This document shows positions 1 to 7,844 of a stretch of 23,312 nucleotides of DNA, in pieces. Origin of the DNA: Planktotalea sp. GTDB lineage: Bacteria; Pseudomonadota; Alphaproteobacteria; Rhodobacterales; Rhodobacteraceae. A program made the position numbers and the translations under genes. Location: NCBI GenBank assembly GCA_024645145.1, contig JAHEGL010000089.1, forward strand, positions 1 through 23,312, given 5' to 3'. How positions within the stretch are numbered: the stretch's first letter is position 1; every line of letters starts with the position of its first letter. The notes beneath the pieces were generated by a model that saw nothing but the letters and a program-made list of their open reading frames with translations, was not told the origin of the DNA and made no database searches.

Positions 1-945
1 CTGGCCCGCTATGCCGTCTGGCGCAGTGATCACAGCGTGTAAAAGGCCAGCGCCAAAAATAACAAAACTTAAATCCGCATCTACGCCCCAATTGTTCAAA
101 AGGGCAGGTAAAATGCGAAACAGCGTAGCCGCGATTAATGCACCATACCAATATTGCGCCCCGCCCACGACAGCGAGAGCAAAGATCATCACGCTTTCAC
201 TGGCGCGAAAAGTTCCATCATCCAAAAGGCCAAGCGAACCGGCCAATAAAGCACCTGCAATACCTGCCAACAACCCAGAAATCCCGAAGGCCCATGTTTT
301 GTAAAGGGTGACGTTGACACCTGCGGCCATTGCTGCGGCCTCTGATCGGCGGATCAAGGCCCACGCACGGCCGGGTGCGCGGCGGCGATGGGCTTCTATG
401 ATCATAAAACCCAAAAATACAATAACGGCGACATAGCGCAGATAGCTTTCGGCGCTTTGGGCAAGCGCAGGGCGGTTGAAGGCTGCCGCGGACCCTGTTT
501 TGACGCCCCAAAATCCGTCACCGCCATTTGGGAACTGGTAGGTTGCAAACATGATTTCAAGCCCACCCGCCGCCATCAACGTCACAAGCGCAAGATAAAG
601 CCCACGCATCCGCAATGTAGGTAACGCCAAGGCCCATCCAAACGCCATTGTCATTAGGCCAGACGCAATAAGGTTAACTTCAAACGGCGAACCATAAGCA
701 TGGTTTAACCGCAACATGACCCAGCCGCCGACACCCATCAAACCAACTTGGGCCAAACTTACCATGCCAAGGCGCGAATACATGAACGCAACGCCGCCTG
801 CGGCCAACATAAAGCAACCCGTTGAAATAAAAACTGATAACCAAAGTTGGCCCGCCAAGGATGGCAGCAGAAGAATTGTGAATAGTGTGAAAATGATGCC
901 TGCCCATCCTGAGGGAGTGATGTGGAAGAAATTCGTTTTCATCAT
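1..945 (-). CDS. livM: Branched-chain amino acid-type ABC transporter permease (LivM family), 3' end outside window
   Basis: Reading the minus strand from the ATG at 945 gives 315 codons without a stop up to the window edge, so the C-terminus is missing. The protein is a hydrophobic inner-membrane permease. It has several membrane segments, a MYSRLGMVSLAQVGLMGVGG stretch typical of LivM, the cytoplasmic loop RAPGRAWALIRRSEAAAMAAG (the EAA-like loop contacting the ATPase), and a PDGIAGQ ending close to the family C-terminus. The start is fixed by a 4-bp ATGA overlap with the livH stop, the usual translational coupling. It should pair with LivH to move the ligand captured by the upstream binding protein. 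The ATPase subunits (LivG/LivF) are not in the window and may lie to the left. The ligand is unknown. Given the neighbouring oxidoreductases, an aromatic or other carbon substrate is as likely as an amino acid. Confidence 0.9.
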   Translation of the reverse strand, partial: MMKTNFFHITPSGWAGIIFTLFTILLLPSLAGQLWLSVFISTGCFMLAAGGVAFMYSRLGMVSLAQVGLMGVGGWVMLRLNHAYGSPFEVNLIASGLMTMAFGWALALPTLRMRGLYLALVTLMAAGGLEIMFATYQFPNGGDGFWGVKTGSAAAFNRPALAQSAESYLRYVAVIVFLGFMIIEAHRRRAPGRAWALIRRSEAAAMAAGVNVTLYKTWAFGISGLLAGIAGALLAGSLGLLDDGTFRASESVMIFALAVVGGAQYWYGALIAATLFRILPALLNNWGVDADLSFVIFGAGLLHAVITAPDGIAGQ

Positions 946-1895
946 CGTTCTCCGAACGTTAGGCGTGTATTGCGTTGTGACCACATCAAAACCAATGCGG
1001 CAATCACAAAGGGGGCAATCGGGCGCACCCCTTTAAGGGTTGGCGAAAGTGTTAGCATATTTTCAATGACACCCATTGATAGCCCACCAATCAACACGAG
1101 CCCCAATTTATCAAGCCGCCCGCAAATTGCGGCGGCAATTGACGGGATAACCATGAATGTGATGACCGTCGCTTCAAGCCGTATCAGATCTGCGAACATC
1201 AAACCGGTAAATCCGGCAATCACACCTGCAATACCCCAAGCGATTGTTTCCACTCTAAGGATTGGAATCCCAATTAAAGCGGACAAATCACGGTCATTCG
1301 CAAGGCTGCGCATTTGCAGGCCCACTTTGGTCCGTCCTAAGAATAACCAGATAAAAAACACTAATAAAATCGATGCGCCCAAAACAATCAAGCGTGTGAC
1401 AGTGACCCGAAGCCCAAGGAATTTGACGCCAATTTTATCGGTGGGCAGGGTCAAAGTTCGCGGATCATCAATCCAAATAAAACTGACCAGACCTAGGATG
1501 ATCAACGCGAAACCCAATGTCGCAACCGCTTTCACGACTGGTTCGCGCCATGCAAGACGCGGTGCAATCAATCGGCCGTAAAAAAGCGTGATTGCCAAAG
1601 CAACGATGATGCATGCCAACCAAGCGATCGGGGGCCAAATGCCCCATTCGACCAATTGCCACGCGCTCATTGCGCCTGCGGCACCGGCCGCGCCAGATGA
1701 AAAATTCAAAACACCCGTCGCACGATACAGCACAACCATTCCAATGCCGCCAAGGGCATATAATGAACCAACGGCAAGGCCAGACGCGATAAAAAGTCCC
1801 TGCATTTTCATGGGCTTACCCGCGCCAAGCCACCACATGGCGAGACCCATCACGATCACATAAAGGGCCCAGTTTAGATAATTTTGCCGCTGCAT
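942..1895 (-). CDS. livH: Branched-chain amino acid-type ABC transporter permease (LivH family)
   Basis: This 317-residue inner-membrane permease has the LivH signature region GLAVGSLYALGGIGMVVLYRATGVLNFSSGAAG near residues 40-72, several further hydrophobic helices, and the cytoplasmic loop QMRSLANDRDLSALIGIPI that docks on the ATPase. The length fits the family. I start it at the ATG at 1895 rather than the adjacent upstream TTG, because GAGG sits seven to nine bases before this ATG. It follows the solute-binding protein gene by about 57 bp containing a strong hairpin, and overlaps livM by 4 bp. It forms the transmembrane heterodimer with LivM. Family assignment is secure. The substrate is inferred only from context. 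Confidence 0.93.
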   Translation of the reverse strand: MQRQNYLNWALYVIVMGLAMWWLGAGKPMKMQGLFIASGLAVGSLYALGGIGMVVLYRATGVLNFSSGAAGAAGAMSAWQLVEWGIWPPIAWLACIIVALAITLFYGRLIAPRLAWREPVVKAVATLGFALIILGLVSFIWIDDPRTLTLPTDKIGVKFLGLRVTVTRLIVLGASILLVFFIWLFLGRTKVGLQMRSLANDRDLSALIGIPILRVETIAWGIAGVIAGFTGLMFADLIRLEATVITFMVIPSIAAAICGRLDKLGLVLIGGLSMGVIENMLTLSPTLKGVRPIAPFVIAALVLMWSQRNTRLTFGER

Positions 1896-1915
1896 CAAGC
1901 CACCTCAATTTATTG

Positions 1916-1942
1916 ATGGCGCAAGGGTGTGCCTTGCGCCAT
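1916..1942 (-). ncRNA. Intercistronic hairpin between solute-binding protein and permease genes
   Basis: The arms ATGGCGCAAGG (1916-1926) and CCTTGCGCCAT (1932-1942) are perfectly complementary over 11 bp with a 5-base loop, in the 57-bp gap between the binding-protein stop and livH. No T-run follows on the minus strand, so it is not a good intrinsic terminator. Hairpins here commonly stabilise the abundant binding-protein mRNA and lower permease expression. That role is an inference. Confidence 0.7.
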
Positions 1943-1952
1943 TTCTTTGAGC

Positions 1953-3203
1953 TTATTTCAAGCCAAGTTCTTTTTCGATTGCGTGATGCGGATCGAAATA
2001 GGCGCTTTCATATTCGTAACATTCGCGAACGATATCAAATCCACCTTTGACAACTTTAACCATGTAACCTGCGTGGTTTGGCATGTGGAAATCTGCATCA
2101 CCAACATAGTATGGGCCACACATCAGGTCAGATGTTTTTCCTTTGATGGAACGAATGGCTGCCCCCACTTTGGCGCGGTCACCTACGTCCGCAGGATCCA
2201 TATCAAGCAATGTTTCAGTAAAGAATTTTGCTGACAAATATCCTGCTTGGGCAAAGGTATCGCGTGGATCTTCTGGGTTTGCATAGCCGTCCATGACCGC
2301 AATCCAGTTTTGCGCATCAGGGCCATTGACGCTAAATGGCGCAAGTTCTGCGTTCACATAAATATGCCCATGCCAATAGTCACCGACAGCATCAGGAATT
2401 GACAAATCATACAAAGGTGTCGGCGCAATCCAATTAAATTGATCACGAAGGTCTTGTTCTTCGGCAGCTTTCAGAATTGCCAAAGCCAAACCAGCCGGTT
2501 GGTTGATCAATATTGTATCGGCACCAGAAGCCATAGCTTCCAATAGAGCAGAGTTAACATCAGGCGCACCGGGATTTAACAGGGCCATAGACCCTGAGCC
2601 ACCGTGCGCTTCCATATATTTAATGGAGGCATCACAAGACCAAATCCCGTTGTTGGGGATGTTCAAACCTATACACGCCACATTCGTTGCGCCCAATTCT
2701 TCGCGCGCGTACATTGTTGCGCCTAGATTGGATGGCAATGGGCCTTGGTTCGTGGATACGATGTTAGACGATTCAAAACACTCGGAAATCGCACAAGCAG
2801 ATGCCATAACCATGATGTCTTGGTCTTTGTATGTGTTGGCATTGACAGCCATTTCAATGAAAGAACCGTTACCCACCAATGCGACGCTTGGTGTGTCATT
2901 CACCAGTTTCGCGGCCGCTTGTGCAGCAAGTTCAGGGTTCCATTGATCATTCTCAACGCGGTAATCAATCGGACGTCCATTGATGCCACCGTTTTCGTTG
3001 ACGCATTTGAAATAAGCTGCGGCCGCATCTGTCGATGCAGAAAAATCGCCCGGTGCGGCGTTACCGTGGATGCCGCCAACGATGATAGGATCACCTGTGG
3101 CGGCTTGACCAGTGTTGGCGCCACATTGTGCGGCTGCGAAAGCGGAAGACCCGACCATCATTGCCACGGTGCTTACAAAACCCAATAGTGCATATTTTTG
3201 CAT
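1953..3203 (-). CDS. ABC transporter periplasmic solute-binding protein (LivK / Peripla_BP_6 type)
   Basis: This is a 416-residue exported binding protein. The start ATG at 3203 is chosen over an upstream in-frame extension because GGGAGGAA precedes it at good spacing and the product then begins with a classical signal peptide, [16 protein letters not shown]... with probable cleavage after SAFA. The mature part starts with the type I periplasmic-binding-protein pattern ([20 protein letters not shown], then [20 protein letters not shown]), as in LivK and in aromatic-acid binders of the same family. Several cysteines in the mature protein suggest disulfides. It captures the ligand for LivH/LivM and lies 59 bp after the GMC dehydrogenase gene in the same direction, so uptake and oxidation are probably co-expressed. 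The ligand cannot be read from sequence. An alcohol or aromatic compound is a contextual guess. Confidence 0.9.
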   Translation of the reverse strand: MQKYALLGFVSTVAMMVGSSAFAAAQCGANTGQAATGDPIIVGGIHGNAAPGDFSASTDAAAAYFKCVNENGGINGRPIDYRVENDQWNPELAAQAAAKLVNDTPSVALVGNGSFIEMAVNANTYKDQDIMVMASACAISECFESSNIVSTNQGPLPSNLGATMYAREELGATNVACIGLNIPNNGIWSCDASIKYMEAHGGSGSMALLNPGAPDVNSALLEAMASGADTILINQPAGLALAILKAAEEQDLRDQFNWIAPTPLYDLSIPDAVGDYWHGHIYVNAELAPFSVNGPDAQNWIAVMDGYANPEDPRDTFAQAGYLSAKFFTETLLDMDPADVGDRAKVGAAIRSIKGKTSDLMCGPYYVGDADFHMPNHAGYMVKVVKGGFDIVRECYEYESAYFDPHHAIEKELGLK

Positions 3204-3262
3204 TGTTTTCCTCCCTGCGGGGTTTGTTACGTTATGCGCGTGTTTGCGCGGTTTGATCAGTC

Positions 3263-4867
3263 TCAAGCGGATTTCATATCCTCCTTGATTAGATCGGCTG
3301 CTTTCTCTGCAATCATGATTGCAGGTGCATTGGTGTTCCCGCTGACAATTGTCGGCATGATCGATGCATCGACCACGCGCAAACCGTCGATGCCGTGCAC
3401 GCGTAAGCGCGCATCAACGACCGCTGCGGCAGCAGCCCCCATCGCGCAGGTGCCAACAGGATGATAAACAGTGCGTGCGTTTGCGCGGATACCTTGGCGC
3501 AAGGTTGCGCCGTCGTCGGTGTCAGGGTTGGGAATAATCTCGGTCAAATTATATTTGGCAAACGGGCTTTGCGCCAAGATTTTACGTGCAAGGCGAACGC
3601 CCTTTTCCAAACGTTCTTCGTCACGTTTGTCCGTCAAGAGGCCCAGGTCAATGACAGGTCCGGATTGACGATTGTTTAGCGTAACCGATCCCCGGCTTTC
3701 TGGGCGCAAAAGACACGTGTGCAATGACACGCCGTGTCCATATTCGAACATCTTTCCGCGATGGCTTTTGCGGCCCGGTATAAAATGAAACTGAATGTCG
3801 GGGCGCGGTTCAGATGGGCTGGTGCGCACAAATCCACCGGCTTCGACCATGTTTGAACTCAGTATTCCGGTGTTTGATGTCATCCACCTTAGACCGTCCA
3901 GGGCAAGTTTTGGAATTGCGCCAACAGAAAGGCCATAGGGGGTTTTTGAGGGGCTTGAACAAATCACCATCATATCAACGTGATCTTGTAAATTTTGCCC
4001 AACACCCGTTAGGGCATGGCGTGGTGTGATGCCCGCCGCCGCCAACATGGCGGGATCGCCAATTCCCGAACGCATCAAAATTTCTGGCGATCCGATTGCG
4101 CCAGCGGATAACACAACCCCAAAGCGCGCCCGTAATGTTCGGACATGTGTTCCCAACGTAACGCTGAGCCCGGTAACCCTTTTGCCCTCAAAAGCCAGAT
4201 CGCGCACCTGCGCCCCTGTCAAAATCGTTAGATTTTTTCTGGATAGGATCGGCGCAAGATATGCTGCAGCCGATGAATGGCGTTTGCCGTCTTTTTGGGT
4301 GACTTGATAAATGCCAACACCTTCGGGGGTGGGGGAATTGAAATCACCACACGGGCGCATTTGCAATTCGTTGGCAGCTTGGACAAAAACGTTGTCCATG
4401 GCATTTGGCGTGCGCTGTGTTTGCACGCTCAATGGACCAGAACGGCCATGAAAAGCATCATCAAGCTGTGGATCCCCGTTGGACTCGGCACGTTTGAAAT
4501 AGGGCAGGACATCGTCATATCCCCAACCCGTGCAACCGGCCTTGGCCCAAGTGTCATAGTCATCTTTGTGGCCGCGGATATAAATCATGCCGTTGATAGC
4601 AGATGAACCACCCAATACTTTGCCCCGCGGGATGCTTACAACGCGCCCGTGTAGGGCCGTTTGTGGGGCCGATGAATATAACCAATTATGTCGGCGCGAC
4701 TTTGAAAGCCAAATTAGGCCAAGAGGCACCTTGATGAAACCGGACGTGTCACTCGGGCCTGCTTCAATCAAGCACACGGTTTTTGTGGCATCTTCGCTTA
4801 AGCGATGTGCCAACGCCGCGCCAGAAGAGCCAGCGCCAACGATGATATGATCGAATGTTTCCGTCAT
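3263..4867 (-). CDS. GMC-family FAD-dependent alcohol dehydrogenase (choline dehydrogenase/AlkJ-like)
   Basis: This 534-residue flavoprotein oxidises a primary alcohol, probably to the aldehyde. The N-terminus carries the FAD dinucleotide motif [16 protein letters not shown] (GxGxxG at residues 11-16) followed by an acidic LIEAG end. The GMC signature [19 protein letters not shown] follows. The C-terminal catalytic histidine is in HPVGTCAMG (about residue 469), with the partner asparagine in SGNTNAP. I start at the ATG at 4867, which places the FAD motif at the usual distance. An in-frame GTG 30 bp upstream is less likely. It is the first gene of the minus-strand operon with livK-livH-livM and lies downstream of one of the two 20-bp repeat sites. 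The physiological substrate is unknown. Assignment beyond GMC alcohol dehydrogenase would be guesswork. Confidence 0.92.
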   Translation of the reverse strand: MTETFDHIIVGAGSSGAALAHRLSEDATKTVCLIEAGPSDTSGFIKVPLGLIWLSKSRRHNWLYSSAPQTALHGRVVSIPRGKVLGGSSAINGMIYIRGHKDDYDTWAKAGCTGWGYDDVLPYFKRAESNGDPQLDDAFHGRSGPLSVQTQRTPNAMDNVFVQAANELQMRPCGDFNSPTPEGVGIYQVTQKDGKRHSSAAAYLAPILSRKNLTILTGAQVRDLAFEGKRVTGLSVTLGTHVRTLRARFGVVLSAGAIGSPEILMRSGIGDPAMLAAAGITPRHALTGVGQNLQDHVDMMVICSSPSKTPYGLSVGAIPKLALDGLRWMTSNTGILSSNMVEAGGFVRTSPSEPRPDIQFHFIPGRKSHRGKMFEYGHGVSLHTCLLRPESRGSVTLNNRQSGPVIDLGLLTDKRDEERLEKGVRLARKILAQSPFAKYNLTEIIPNPDTDDGATLRQGIRANARTVYHPVGTCAMGAAAAAVVDARLRVHGIDGLRVVDASIMPTIVSGNTNAPAIMIAEKAADLIKEDMKSA

Positions 4868-4911
4868 AATGCCAATTTCGAACGGTCTATGTGGCACAGT
4901 TGTGCCGCCAT
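4864..4911 (-). other. Possible 15-codon upstream ORF overlapping the GMC dehydrogenase start
   Basis: ATG at 4911 opens a 15-codon frame ([15 protein letters not shown]) whose TGA overlaps the GMC ATG as ATGA, the same coupling geometry used elsewhere in this window. There is no convincing ribosome site before it, so it may be chance. Confidence 0.2.
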
Positions 4912-4954
4912 TATGCTGAAGCGGTATCGCGCCAGCGCTGACCTTATCGAATAT

Positions 4955-4962
4955 TTCCTCCC
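4955..4962 (-). promoter_or_regulatory. Orphan Shine-Dalgarno-like sequence in the GMC leader
   Basis: GGGAGGAA on the minus strand is identical in core to the ribosome sites of the binding-protein, P450 and phosphotransferase alpha genes here. No ATG, GTG or TTG lies within the normal spacing, and the GMC start is 88 bp further on. It may mark a lost start codon or a leader element. Confidence 0.3.
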
Positions 4963-4984
4963 AATAAGAGTCTCATGCTCTTGT

Positions 4985-4994
4985 TTCGAATCAC
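4985..4994 (-). promoter_or_regulatory. Conserved promoter block (candidate -10 region) for the GMC-liv operon
   Basis: GTGATTCGAA on the minus strand lies 11 bases past the end of the 20-bp repeat. The P450 leader carries GTGATTCTAA at exactly the same offset. A 10-base match with one difference, at fixed spacing after an exact site, suggests the -10 or extended -10 region of two co-regulated promoters. Confidence 0.5.
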
Positions 4995-5005
4995 GTTACG
5001 CTCGT

Positions 5006-5025
5006 TTCTTTGGTTTTTCTTTGGC
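5006..5025 (-). promoter_or_regulatory. 20-bp repeat copy A: candidate SARP-type activator operator
   Basis: The minus strand reads G-CCAAAGAA-AAA-CCAAAGAA: two identical 8-mers with an 11-bp period. An exact second copy is at 6531-6550 on the plus strand. This copy is 138 bp before the GMC ATG and 35 bp before the regulator ATG. Direct repeats of 11-bp period overlapping the -35 region are the known binding pattern of SARP-family activators, and the adjacent gene encodes such a DNA-binding domain. Confidence 0.7.
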
Positions 5026-5060
5026 TTTACTCTGTCGCCAAAAAACGTCACATTAGAGCA

Positions 5061-6515
5061 ATGCAGTACGCGCTCAAGCCACACATCGATTCTGATCCAA
5101 TTTGCAATGCGGCTTTGTTCTTAAAACAAAGCAATGGCGCATATCTGGCGCAGCATCTTTCAATGTTGGATGACGTGGGCGATATTGTAATTGTTTCAGA
5201 TGATCCAAACTTTGGACATGGCATTTCTGTACGTTTGCGGTTGACGAGCCGCGAATTTGGCCTTGGCGACGGTCAGCTTAATTTGGCAACATTACCGCAG
5301 GGCGTTGCATCGCGGTTTGAAACAACGTCGGAACGCATTTGCTTATTGGTGGATATGGCGTGGATTTTTTCACAAGCCCGCGCTGCGCAGATGATTTCTG
5401 CGTGGGGACGGGCGATAGAAGACTATATCGCCAATGGGGTCATTGTTTTAAGCTGTTACGATACGACGGTCCTGATTGAAGAACAGGTCATCGCGGCAAT
5501 GGCGGCGCATCGTCAATTCTTGTCAACATCGGGCCTGTATCGAAATGTGTATTGGATGCCAGAGCTGGTGCGCAGGTCAACCTTGGACGAACAGTTGATT
5601 TTTACACTGTCGCGTTTGGTGCCAGAATACGCAGAGATTAAATTTTTTGAACGTAACGAACGCTTTGCCGCGCGTGGAGTGGAACCTGACTGGTTGGGAT
5701 CATCGGGTCCTATCGGTGCGCGGTTGAATTTGGCCGAGAGCTGGCAAATTTGTTGTCTGGGTCAATTGCGCGTCTATCGTCATGATGGCGAACGCATAAA
5801 TTGGAAACTTAAGGGGGGCGCGCCCAAAAAGACGCGTACCCTATTTGCTTACTTGCTCACGAAAGGTGAAAAAGGCGTTCACGCCGATAGATTGGCCGAA
5901 TTGTTGTGGTCCGATGGTGAAATTGATCATGACAAACGCGCACGCTTGCACCACACAATTGCGATGCTGCGCAAAACACTGGGGTCCAAGGAAACGGTTT
6001 TACGTTCTGGTGACTTTTATCGGTTGAACGTCCCAGAAGGCAGCTGGATTGATTTGACCAGTTTCGAACAACTGTGCCGTCGCGGAATTTCATTGTTTAA
6101 ACGCGGCCAATTGAACGAAGCCTTGCAAGTTTATCGGAGCGCAGAGCGTTTATACGCCGGGGATCTGTTTCAAGACATTCCCGATGAATACATCGCCCAT
6201 GACGAAGAAGATTGGTGCCTGCCACGCCGCACATGGATGCGGGAAATGGCGTTGAAATTACAACGTGACATGTCGGCCTTGCTACGGAGCAAGGGGCAGC
6301 TCAGGCAAGCATTAGAGCATTGTCAAAAAGCATTAGCAATCGATAGCTTGAACGATGATGCAAATATCGAAACGATGCGCGTGTTCCATGCCCAAGGGCG
6401 TGTTGACGCGGTGGCGCGTCATTTCCGGCAGTACCGAAAAGCAATGGAGCGAATCGACGCCACGGTTGAGGGGTCAGAGGTGTATGCTCTTTATCTCGCT
6501 TTAACGCGCGTTTAG
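5061..6515 (+). CDS. Transcriptional regulator: MEDS-like sensory domain + SARP winged helix + BTAD domain
   Basis: This 484-residue protein has three parts. Residues about 12-165 resemble the DcmR/MEDS sensory domain: a GAYLAQHLSMLDD start, a Walker-B-like ICLLVDMAWIF strand, then VIVLSCYDTTVL and AAHRQFLSTSGLYRN, matching the 'lCqYD...tHP.ll..g...N' pattern of that family. Residues about 225-325 form an OmpR/SARP winged helix (CCLGQLRVYR ... KKTRTLFAYLLTKGEKGVHADRLAELLWSD). Residues about 330-480 form a helical BTAD/TPR domain. I start at the ATG at 5061. An in-frame ATG at 5010 would lie on top of the repeat site. Ribosome site is weak. It is flanked by two exact operator-like repeats, one before each divergent operon, so it probably activates both and may control itself. 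MEDS domains are proposed to sense small hydrocarbon-derived ligands; the effector here is unknown. Confidence 0.85.
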   Translation: MQYALKPHIDSDPICNAALFLKQSNGAYLAQHLSMLDDVGDIVIVSDDPNFGHGISVRLRLTSREFGLGDGQLNLATLPQGVASRFETTSERICLLVDMAWIFSQARAAQMISAWGRAIEDYIANGVIVLSCYDTTVLIEEQVIAAMAAHRQFLSTSGLYRNVYWMPELVRRSTLDEQLIFTLSRLVPEYAEIKFFERNERFAARGVEPDWLGSSGPIGARLNLAESWQICCLGQLRVYRHDGERINWKLKGGAPKKTRTLFAYLLTKGEKGVHADRLAELLWSDGEIDHDKRARLHHTIAMLRKTLGSKETVLRSGDFYRLNVPEGSWIDLTSFEQLCRRGISLFKRGQLNEALQVYRSAERLYAGDLFQDIPDEYIAHDEEDWCLPRRTWMREMALKLQRDMSALLRSKGQLRQALEHCQKALAIDSLNDDANIETMRVFHAQGRVDAVARHFRQYRKAMERIDATVEGSEVYALYLALTRV

Positions 6516-6530
6516 GCACACTCTCGTTTT

Positions 6531-6550
6531 GCCAAAGAAAAACCAAAGAA
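6531..6550 (+). promoter_or_regulatory. 20-bp repeat copy B: candidate SARP-type activator operator before P450
   Basis: This is an exact inverted copy of 5006-5025: G-CCAAAGAA-AAA-CCAAAGAA, 11-bp period, reading towards the P450 gene as copy A reads towards the GMC gene. It ends 50 bp before the P450 ATG. If the GTGATTC block is the -10 region, the second 8-mer overlaps the -35 position, as in class II-like SARP activation. Confidence 0.72.
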
Positions 6551-6561
6551 TGATATTTACT

Positions 6562-6571
6562 GTGATTCTAA
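6562..6571 (+). promoter_or_regulatory. Conserved promoter block (candidate -10 region) for the P450 operon
   Basis: GTGATTCTAA begins 12 bases after the end of repeat copy B. It matches GTGATTCGAA at the same offset from copy A. It probably contains the -10 or extended -10 element of the P450 operon promoter. The transcription start is not visible from sequence. Confidence 0.5.
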
Positions 6572-6572
6572 C

Positions 6573-6587
6573 GGTCAAAATTTGACC
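6573..6587 (+). promoter_or_regulatory. Palindrome in the P450 leader (candidate repressor operator)
   Basis: GGTCAAA-A-TTTGACC is a perfect 7-bp-arm palindrome lying between the putative -10 block and the ribosome site of the P450 gene. The GMC leader has no equivalent. Its position just downstream of the expected start of transcription would suit a dimeric repressor. A short mRNA hairpin is the alternative. Confidence 0.45.
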
Positions 6588-6600
6588 ATGGGAGGACAGT

Positions 6601-7842
6601 ATGAATATTCAAAGCAGTGCCTTAGATGTTGGCGCGTTTGATCCATTTGATTTAAACAAACCGCATGCTTTGTGGGAACAGTTCCGCAAAGAAGCACCGA
6701 TTTTTTATCATGAGGCCTCGGGATACTGGGTCGTTACGCGCTATGATGATTGCAAAGCGATATTTGACGATTGGAAAACGTTCAGTTCTGAAAATGCGCA
6801 AAAGCCAATGCGCCCAATGTGTGACGCGGGCCGTAAGATTTTGCATGACGGCGGATTTACCGCCTATTCTGGTTTGACCGCGCGGGTCCCGCCGGAGCAC
6901 ACGCGCATTCGTAAAATTGCCCAAGGCTGTTTTGGACCACGTCGTTTCAAATCCATCGAACCCCAAATCGAAGACATTGTTGCCCGTCATCTGGATCAAT
7001 TAGAAGACGCCGGAAAAACAGGCGGACCAGTGAATTTTTGGGAAATTGTTGCCTATCCTGTGCCGGCTTATGTTTTGTTTACCTTGATGGGCATTCCGGA
7101 TGAAGACGTGCCAAAAATCAAACAATATGGGGGCAGCCGCGGAAAAATGACGTGGTCGGACCTTAGTGATGAAGAACAAATTCCCGTGGCGCATGACATG
7201 GTGGCATATTGGAAATATATCTATAACCTTTTGGACATGCGACGCGATAATCCGGGCGATGATTTTCCGTCAGATTTGTTGCGTTTGCAGTCCGAAGGCG
7301 CGGATATTTCAATCGAAGAAATTGCAGGTGTATTATATTCCACACTGTTTGCGGGTCATGAAACCACCTCGACCTTTATGGGCAATTACGTAATGGCAAT
7401 GATGCACAATCGCGATGCGTGGGATGCAATCAAAGCCGATCATAGTTTGATCCCGGGGGCGGTCGAGGAAATGTTGCGATACATGCCTTCGGTCGTGGGC
7501 TGGCGCAGAAAAGCGCGCAATGCGATCACAGTTGGCGGTGTTGATTTGCCGGCAGGTGCCGAGGTTTTGATGATCACAGGGTCGGCCAACCGCGATGAAG
7601 CGCAATATAAAAATGGCGAAGCTTTGGACATTACCCGCAAAAATGCGCGGACGCACATGTCTTTCGGCTATGGAATTCATTACTGTTTAGGGTTCCAATT
7701 GGCGAAAATGGAAGCACAGGTTTTGTTGCGCCAATTGGCCGAGCGGTTCCCAAATCTGCGTTTGTCAGGTGGGTTCGAAGCGCAATACCTGCGGAACATT
7801 TCGTTCCGCGTGCCCACCTCGGTCATGGTTGAATGGAATTAA
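6601..7842 (+). CDS. Cytochrome P450 monooxygenase (CreJ-like candidate)
   Basis: This is a 413-residue soluble bacterial class I P450. The I-helix oxygen-activation motif is AGHETT (251-256), the K-helix ExxR is E290-R293, and the haem-binding loop is FGYGIHYCLG with ligand Cys362. The start is well supported by GGGAGGA seven bases before the ATG. It leads an operon with a PEP-synthase-like phosphotransferase pair, two HD phosphohydrolases, two dehydrogenases and a [2Fe-2S] ferredoxin that should deliver electrons. In Corynebacterium glutamicum the P450 CreJ hydroxylates the methyl group of a phosphorylated 4-alkylphenol produced by CreHI. The same gene company here suggests oxidation of a phosphorylated substrate, probably at an alkyl C-H. 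The P450 fold is certain. The substrate is inferred from context. No ferredoxin reductase is encoded in the operon. Confidence 0.93.
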   Translation: MNIQSSALDVGAFDPFDLNKPHALWEQFRKEAPIFYHEASGYWVVTRYDDCKAIFDDWKTFSSENAQKPMRPMCDAGRKILHDGGFTAYSGLTARVPPEHTRIRKIAQGCFGPRRFKSIEPQIEDIVARHLDQLEDAGKTGGPVNFWEIVAYPVPAYVLFTLMGIPDEDVPKIKQYGGSRGKMTWSDLSDEEQIPVAHDMVAYWKYIYNLLDMRRDNPGDDFPSDLLRLQSEGADISIEEIAGVLYSTLFAGHETTSTFMGNYVMAMMHNRDAWDAIKADHSLIPGAVEEMLRYMPSVVGWRRKARNAITVGGVDLPAGAEVLMITGSANRDEAQYKNGEALDITRKNARTHMSFGYGIHYCLGFQLAKMEAQVLLRQLAERFPNLRLSGGFEAQYLRNISFRVPTSVMVEWN

Positions 7843-7844
7843 GA

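Noticed and set aside
922..1581. 219-codon plus-strand open frame opposite livH
   Set aside because: It lies wholly antisense to a motif-rich permease gene, is rich in Arg/Pro/Thr/Ile without domain pattern, and has no ribosome site. It is a reverse-strand shadow.
5010..5060. Upstream ATG (5010) as start of the regulator
   Set aside because: It would place coding sequence across the exact 20-bp operator-like repeat, adds a segment unlike the sensory domain start, and has no ribosome site.
5006..6550. The inverted 20-bp repeats as ends of a mobile element carrying the regulator
   Set aside because: No transposase lies between them, there are no flanking target duplications, and the repeats have internal 11-bp periodicity plus a conserved downstream promoter block, which fits operators better.
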